Assembly: GCA_040222875.1 (NCBI GenBank)
Contig: JAVKCG010000008.1
Location: 496,001 to 560,000 of the forward strand
Length of the DNA: 64,000 bases
Direction of reading: 5' to 3'
Source of the DNA: JAJCYL01 sp040222875
GTDB lineage: Bacteria; Bacteroidota; Bacteroidia; Cytophagales; Cyclobacteriaceae
Shown: piece after piece, positions 54,801 through 63,800 of the stretch
Position numbering within the stretch: position 1 is the stretch's first letter
Layout: every line of letters begins with the position of its first letter
Notes under the pieces: model-generated
What the model saw: only the letters and a program-made list of their open reading frames with translations
Databases searched by the model: none
Told to the model about the DNA's origin: nothing
Translations under genes and position numbers: made by a program

Positions 54801-57800
54801 ATCAACAACTTTGAAACGACCGCCAACAATCCTGGATTTTCATTTGTCATTGGTAGAATCTCCGATGACAATCCTGATGGATTGTTGCGCTTTTTCGCCT
54901 CGGATGGATCTTCATTCGAAACCGAAGAAAGTGGTTTAGGTGCGGTCAACGACGGCAACTGGCACCATGTAGCTGTTACCTACAATGGCTCTAACGTAAT
55001 TTTTTATGTAGATGGAGTTGCAAGCTCTCCTCAACCAACCGCTATAGCCTCTATTGCAAACTCTACAGAGGTAGTTCGAATTGGGCGGGACAACAACGCT
55101 TCACCTACAAGGTACTTTGGGGGTGAAATGGACGAAATAAGGGTATGGAATGCAGTACGTTCAGCAGGAGAAATACAAAACAATAGGTTCTCCATTGTCG
55201 ACCCAGATGAATCCGGGTTGGTAGCCTACTACCGCTTTGATCAAATGGATGGAACTACTTTACTCCCCGATCGAAGCCTCAATCAGAATAATGGTACATT
55301 ATTAAATGGCCCAACCAACACCCCACCCGCTGATGGATCAATAGATGGGCCGTTTTGGGCTTCTTCAATGGCAATGACACCACCCGCTCCAACTAACCTT
55401 TTCGCTCAAGAAGTTTCTGCTTCAGAAATCACCCTTACATGGGATGACAACTCTTCCAATGAAACAGAATTCTTGATAGAAAGAGCCACCGATATCAACT
55501 TTACTCAAAATCAACAATCATTTGTGATTGGCGCTAATGCAACAGCATCGGCCTCTTACATGGATAATACTGTTGTTGGTGGCGTTGGTTATTGGTACCG
55601 AGTGAAGGCAGTGGATGGCTCCGGTAACGAGTCACTTGAGTCCAATCTGGAATTTGCTACCACTTATGCCGCTCCATTTAATGCATTGGATTTTGATGGT
55701 ACGGATGATTATATGAGCATTGGGAATATACCCGCACTGTTTATTTCGTCGGGTACTATCGAAGCCTGGTTTAACACATCAGGAGCCGGGTCAAGTTTCC
55801 GGTCAATAGTGGCATTTCCCCAAAGATATTTCCTTGGGTTGCAGGATGATATACTTATAGTCTTTGACTGGGGGGCAGGTCCTGCTGCACCAATAGCTAC
55901 AGTCAGTAATGTGGCAGATGGAAACTGGCATCATGTTGCGTTTAGTTTTCAGGCAGGCGTGACTGATGGTTCTTTCCTGTATCTGGATGGACAGGAGGTT
56001 CTCAACTTCACATATGAAAGTGACCCTACGTTCGGATCGCCATTTCAGATTGGTGCCCAAAATGCTGCTCAAAACTTTGACGGCCAGATAGATGAGGTGC
56101 GTGTTTGGAGTTCAAACCGGGATTTGGTTTCAGAAATCCAGCCTAATATGTTCAGTACTCTTGCTGGTAATGAATCAGGCCTAATTTCTTACTATAAATT
56201 TGACCAGTCCCTTTCTACTGACACAACCCTTCCGGACAGGAGTTTTAATCAAAACGACGGCACATGGATTGGCAATGGCGGGGGAGCAAATACAACACCA
56301 AATTGGGTGGCTTCGGGAGCCTTTACACCATTTGCACCAACAGATCTTTTTGTAGAAGAGATTTCACAAACCCAATTACAATTAATCTGGACAGATAATT
56401 CAAGCAACGAATCGGAATTCATTGTTGAAAGAGCAAGTGATTATGCGTTTACTCAGAATGTCCAGAGTTTTTCGGCTGCAACAGATGCCATAATGTATAA
56501 TGATAACTCTGTTAGTGCAGAAAATGGCTATTACTATCGAGTAAGAGCTGCAAACAGCAATGGCGATGAGTCAGCAAATACCAATATCGAATTTGGTGGC
56601 ACTTTTACCCCTCCATATAATGCACTGGATTTTGATGGTACTGATGACTATATCTCAACAACAACCAACCCCATTACAGGCGACGCTGCAAGGACAATTG
56701 AGGTATGGTTTAATACAACGAACAGCAGTCAACAGACCCTTCTGCAACTTGGTAGTGGCGGGGGAGCTCCGAATAGGTTTACCCTTATAATTACTGCTTC
56801 TGGAAATGTCAGAATAGAAAGTGGAAATCAAGCCATTGAGGGCACATTGACAGTAAATGATGGCAATTGGCATCACTACGCAGTAGTTTATGATCCGGTT
56901 GGAAATCCTGACACCCGTCTGTATGTTGATGGTGTTGAAGATGTAACGGGGAATTTTTCAAGTACATTAAATACAGCAAGCAACCCTCCAAATATTGGCG
57001 CACCTCATTCACTGGCAAATTATTTTGATGGTCAGATGGATGAAATTAGAATATGGGATCAGGCAAGAGGTCAGGCGGCTATTGCAAGTAATATGTTTAA
57101 TTCACTTACAGGCAACGAATCTGGGCTGGTAGGATATTACAAATTCGATCAGTCTCAAACTACAGATACTGTACTGCCAGACAGGAGCATTAACCAAAAC
57201 GATGGTACCTGGAATGGCAATGGCGGCGGAGTGACTACACCTAACTGGGTGTCATCGGGAGCCTTAACTCCTACACCACCAACTATCGTAGATGCTACCT
57301 TCTCAGATCAAGATCTCAACGGTGATCTGGATAGAATGGTACTTACTTTCTCGTCTCAGGTAGACATAACAGATGCAGATGCCGGAGGCGGGGGTTTCGG
57401 TAGCATATCAATCAGTGACCCAACCACTTTTGATTCATTTAATTACGCAACTACAGACGTTAATTCCCTAACATTAAATTTCATTGGAGACCAAATATCA
57501 GGTACCTCTCCTGCGGCGCTCACGGTAACCTATACAGCGGCAACAGGTTCTGACATTGTAGGCAACCTTGGTGCGGCCGAACTAGCCAATAATGCCAATC
57601 CAGGTACGATTACCGATGCCGCTGTCCCAGTGCTAATAAGTTCAACGCCTGCTGATGACGACATTGGGGTGTCAACTTTTAGTAATATTGATCTGAATTT
57701 CTCCGAGGATGTATCAAAAGGAACAGGGAACATAATCATAGTCGATACAGGCAATGGTTCTGATACGCAAATAATTGACGTAACAACTTTGGCGGTTTCT

Positions 57801-60800
57801 GTAAGTGGGTCAACAGTAACAATAGACCCAACCGATTTTGAGTTTGAAGAAACTTATGCAGTACAAATACCCGGCACAGCAATAAGTGATGGGATTCCAT
57901 TGTTCTATCCGGGTATTGGTGATAATACTACCCTAAATTTTGTAACTGCGCCAGAACCACCGATCCTCTTTAACGCCACCGATGTGACAACAGCTGGCTT
58001 TACAGCCAATTTCACAGCTCCAGGTGGTGCTACTGACATTCTAATTGACGTTGATAATGACGCTGATTTCAGCAGCCCATTGGCCACAGCTATTAGCGCA
58101 GGCACAGGCAGTGACTTTAATGTCAATGTTTCTTTAACAGCAGGCACTCAATACTACTACAGGGCTTTGGCAGTTCATCCCGGTGGCAATAGCGATTATG
58201 TTGAAGCACCAAATTCATTTATGGTGCAGCCGGGTCATGCATTGGTATTTGATGGTGACAATGATCGCATCGATTTAGGAAATACGCTGATCAGCACTTC
58301 TTCTTCTGCGCCATTTACAATAGAGACGTGGGTCAATACGGCGGACGTGAGTGCAGGAACCAAAGTACTTATAAGTCAATATGGAAATGGATCTTTGACC
58401 AATCGGTTTGCAATGTATTTTGATGGGGCGAATTTAAATTACTGGAAAGGTGGAAGTGGTGAAATAATCATGACCGTAACAGGTGTAAATGATGGAAACT
58501 GGCATCATGTTGCGGTTACACGGAATGCGATCGGAAATGTGAATTTCTATGTTGATGGTGCATTGGAAGACACCGGGACGGACAACAATCCATTCATAAC
58601 AGCAATAACAGCAATAGGAGGTTTTGAAAGTGGGATCAGCACACTGGATGGCTCTGTGGACGAAGTGAGGATTTGGAACGTTGAGCGGTCAATTGGAGAT
58701 ATTCAGAGTAATCTTTATTCTACGCTTTCTGGTTCTGAAACCGGACTTGTCGCCTATTATCGCTTTGATGAAACCTCGGGAATGACCCTTCCTGACCTTG
58801 CGGGAAACAACGATGGCACACTTACCAATATGGCCGGGACCGAATGGACACTTTCTGGAGCAATGACCCCTGAAGCTCCATCCGTCTTCAACGCTACTGA
58901 CGTAACAACTGCCGGCTTCACCGCTAATTTCACTACACCCGGTGGAGCGACGGACATTTTAATAGACGTTGATAATGACGCTGATTTCAGCAGCCCATTG
59001 GCTACAGGCATTAGTGCAGGTACTGGCACTGACTTTAATGTCAATATTTCATTAACTGCTGGTACGCTTTACTACTACAGAGCTTTAGCTGTTCATCCTG
59101 GTAGCAATAGTGACTATATAGAGTCAGGTTCGTTTATGGTGCAACCGGGGCAGCGTTTAGCTTTTGATGGAGTGGGTGCGGCAGCCACTGGTGATTGGGT
59201 AGATGTTGGCGCAATCCATGATTTTAATACAAACTTTACTATTGAAGCTTGGGTTAAGCGAGATGCGACTGGCCAAACAGACTGGGTTGTATCCAATGGT
59301 GAAATTGGCGGAGGCGCAGGTAACCATCTGCACTTTGGCTTTGCTAGCAATGATGCATTAAGCCTGGATTTTCAAGGGGACGCGGTTACCTCTCAAAGTA
59401 CTTTTGGCGATACAGATTGGCATCATATTGCCGTAACTAAGAGCGGTTCAACAGTTACACTTTATCGTGATGGGGTGGCCTTAACTTTAACAGCTGGAGG
59501 TGACCAAATTGGAGCATTCGGTGGAACGAGTAATTTCAGAATAGGCCGGGCTTTTACTTCCCAGTTCTTTGATGGAAATATTGATGAAGTTAGAGTTTGG
59601 AGTGATGCAAGAACAGCTCCGCAGATTGCTGACAATATGTTCAACACATTAGTTGGGAATGAAACTAATTTGGTGGCTTATTACAGCTTCGATGAGCTTG
59701 CTGGCACCATCCTTCCAGACTTAACGGGAAGTGGCTTTGATGGAACGCTTTTAAATGGGGATAATACAACACCCGCAGACGGCACAACAAACGGTCCTAT
59801 TTGGGGTGTTTCCGGAGCAATGGCATTAACCAATATAGACATTAACCCTGTAGCAATAGCTGCTGCAGATGTAACCCGGGGTGATATTCACATTCCTATC
59901 TACGGCTTTGAACTTAACGCTAACGTAAGTCCGCTTGACTTCACAGCAATTACACTCAGTACAGATGGCGGGAATACATACGATAATGTTGACGTGACCA
60001 ATCTTACCCTATGGCACTCTACAGATAATGTTTTTGATGATGGCAGCGATACGCCGTTACAAACTGGCGTAGCAGCTCCTTTCCCTGGCAACACCTTCAC
60101 ATTTGATTCTTTCACACCAGAGAATGTAGATGGCTCAGAGTTTTTCTTCGTGACTATGAACGTAGGTGTCAGCGCCTCACTGGGAACAACCCTGAATGTT
60201 GTATCAACACCATTTAACCAAATTACAGTAAATGGTGGAAGCTTGCAGGGTACTGATCCTGTGGCGGCCGGTGGTGTTCAAACGATCACTGCTGCAGGGG
60301 GTGATTCAGGGGAGGCGCTTTCTTTCGTCGCCACTAATTCTGATCGGGTAGAAGTTACCAGGACTAACTTGATGACTGGCCTAACATTTTCAGCCTGGAT
60401 CAATACTTCAAATGCAGATGCAACACCTTCAAATGGATCCAATGTTAACCCTGCAATGACGATTATTGGAGATGCTAATGTGGCGACTAATGCTACTTTC
60501 GGGATTACAGGTGGAATGGTAGATTATCACCACCATAGTGGCACATGGCAGAACATCACAGGTTCAACATCGATATTGGGTGGCTGGCACCATGTGGCTG
60601 TCACTCACAATAGCACTACTGGAGATATCACCCTCTATGTGGATGGCAGGGTAGATGGCACAGGCAATATCCCGTACAATGTGCCAAATACCGCATTCGA
60701 TCTTATCGGAGAAGGCTTTGGTGATGAAGATTACTTCGATGGTGAAATTGATGAGGTTCGAATCTGGGGCACTGATCTTACTGAGGGAGAGATTCTTAAT

Positions 60801-63800
60801 GGGATAAATGGTACCATAGATGGTGCTTCACCAAATCTTGTGGCCTATTATCGCTTCGATGAGGGAACTGGCACAACAGCAACCGATTTGGCTGGTTCAA
60901 ATGATGGGACAATTATAGGGGCTACAAGAATTGCATCGGGAGCTTTTGTAGCGCCGATTATTACAGTAATCAATACTAACGATTCAGGTGCTGGTTCATT
61001 AAGGCAGGCATTACTAGATGCAGCCACTGGTGATATTATCACATTTAATATTCCTGTTGGTCAGGCACCTTATACGATTACATTGGCCACAAACTTGGCG
61101 GTGACTGACAATAATGTCATGATAGCGGGCCATACCCAACCAGGCTGGACTTTCGGTACAGAAAATACCATGGTCACCCTCTCAGGGAATGTTGTAAATC
61201 CTTTCAGAATTGAGGCTTCTGATGTAGAGCTGTATGGCTTACACTTTACTGGCAATGGTTCGGGTAACTCAACCAATGGTATGATCTACATTGATGGGGA
61301 CGCTTTTGATAATAACATCATTGGTGGGCCAGGGAAAGGCAATGTGATCAATAACAACTCTCAGACCGGTATCTATTTGATTGATGCCGATGGGACGGTT
61401 ATTCAGGGTAACCGCATTGGCATCAATGAAGCAGACAACGCTTCTTCGCCTAACCAACATGGTATAGCGAATGCTTCAGGTACTATAGACGGCTTATTCA
61501 TTGGTGGAGCAAATGCTGGAGAAGGTAACGTTATAGTAGGTTCTGGAACGACCAGATATGCGATAAACACCTTTAGCAACATCAGCAATCTTCAGATAAA
61601 GGGTAATATGATTGGCGTAAATGGCGCAGGTAATACTCAAATAGGTGTAGGATTAGGTGGCATTAATGCTGGTCATACAGGCAGTATGATAGTTGGTGGC
61701 CCAACTGTTCAAGAGCGTAACATTATTTCAGGGTTCAATAATTCTACAACAAGCTCCGATGCTATAGAGGTTGGACAAAATGTTACAGGAAGTATACTTG
61801 GAAATTACATAGGAGGCCTAAATGTATCAGGTACCAGCATTGGTGCTAACGATGTAAACTCAAGAGGTATTGTCTTTAACTCAGGGGCAAGTGGAATCCT
61901 CGTTGACAATAATGTCATATCAAATAATGGTTCAACTGCTATTGTTGTGACCAGTTCATCAGCCAACCTTACAATAACCAACAACCTTATAGGTACGACC
62001 GAAAGCGGCGAGACAGCACTTGGCAATGGTGGCGATGGAATCAACCTCTCAAATATTGTTGGTACAACTATCAACATAACTGGTAACACAATTAGCGCCA
62101 ATACAGGGCGAGGTATTCAGCATGGTACCAGTGCCGGGTCAGGGCCAACAAGCATGACCATTTCTAATAACCACATTGGCGTATCGGAATTAGGCCAGAT
62201 TGGTATGGGTAATGGTTCTGATGGCATTTTATTGGCCAATGATGGTGGTTCAGGATCATCAATTTCAGGCAATGTGATTGCCAGCAATGGTGGTTATGGC
62301 ATTGATATAGGAAATGGAAGTACTGACCTCCAGGTATTAAACAACAGAATTGGTGTTTACGCAGACGGAACAACTACAGGTACTGGTGATGTTCCCGGTA
62401 ATGCATCTGCAGGCATTAGAATGAATGCCATAACAGGAAGTGCCGACATTTCCGATAACATAATCTCTGGAAATGGCAGTGGAGCACTCGATGTGGAAGG
62501 TATCAGGATAATTGGTGCCACTTCGGGGATAAATATTCAAGGCAATAGCATAGGTGTCGATATCAATGACGACGCACATCCAAACTTTGAAGATGGCATT
62601 TACATCAGCAACGCTTCAACCGGGATAACAATTGGAGATCCTACCGAATCTACTCCTGCTGATCGTAATACAATTGCCAATCACAGCGAACGGGGAATCT
62701 TTTTCTCACTCATTAACAATGCCTCAACTCATTCAATCGGAATTAACTCGATATACAGCAACACCAATGGCGGCATCATTTTCGGCTTAACTCCTGCGGT
62801 TGACCCACCTACCATCAGCGTAATAAGTACTGCTGAGATTTCTGGTTTCTCGAATGCAGAAGTTGGCTCTAGTGTCTTTGTCTATCAGGCAACTGATGGG
62901 GTAACAACAAGTGGCAATCAGGGTAAAACGTTCATCGAATCGGCGATAGTTCAGCCTGATGGTTCATGGAGCATTAATTCAGGAGGTTATAATCAGAATG
63001 AAACACATGCTGCCTATGTAATTGATTTAACTAATGGGATCTCTCAGTTCGGGGCATCAACAAGGATATTTGTAACCAGCAATGCGGATAACATTGCGGC
63101 GGATGGCTTCGAAACACTTCGTGAGGCCATCATTACAGCAAACGGTTCAGCAACTACATCCATAATTGATTTTAGCACAATTACCGACCAGGCATCAAAC
63201 GGTGATGCCCACTTAATTCTTCCAACCACCGCACTGCCAACAATTACTGCACCTATGGTGATTGATGGCACAACACGAACAGGCTGGAATATGGATATCG
63301 GTAACATGGTTACAATCGATGGTACTTCGGTTTTGGGTGGTAATGGTCTCACAATCACAGATGAAAACGTTGAAATCTATGGCCTGCACATTACTGGTTT
63401 TGATGACGACGGTATCAATATTGGCTTTAGTGGCTCTGGAGGCGTGATTGGTGACAATGGCAAGGGTAACGTTCTTGCAGGAAATGGCACAACGGCTGGT
63501 GATGCCGGTCTTCAAGTTACCAATCTATCTGGACTATTAATCAGAGGCAACCGCTTTGGGACTAATATGGCGGGTACAGCTGCTAACCCTCAATACGAAG
63601 GCATCAGCATTGGTTCTGGTGGAGCGAATAACATGATTATCGGTGGGCCTTCAGCAGGTGATGGCAACTTGATCTCCGGTCATGTAGGTGATGGAATTTC
63701 AATTGGTACCAGCGGTGGGCACATCATTGAAGCCAACATTATCGGCCTCAACGCAGATGGGGATGCTGCAATTGCTAATGGCAATGGCATTACTATGACC

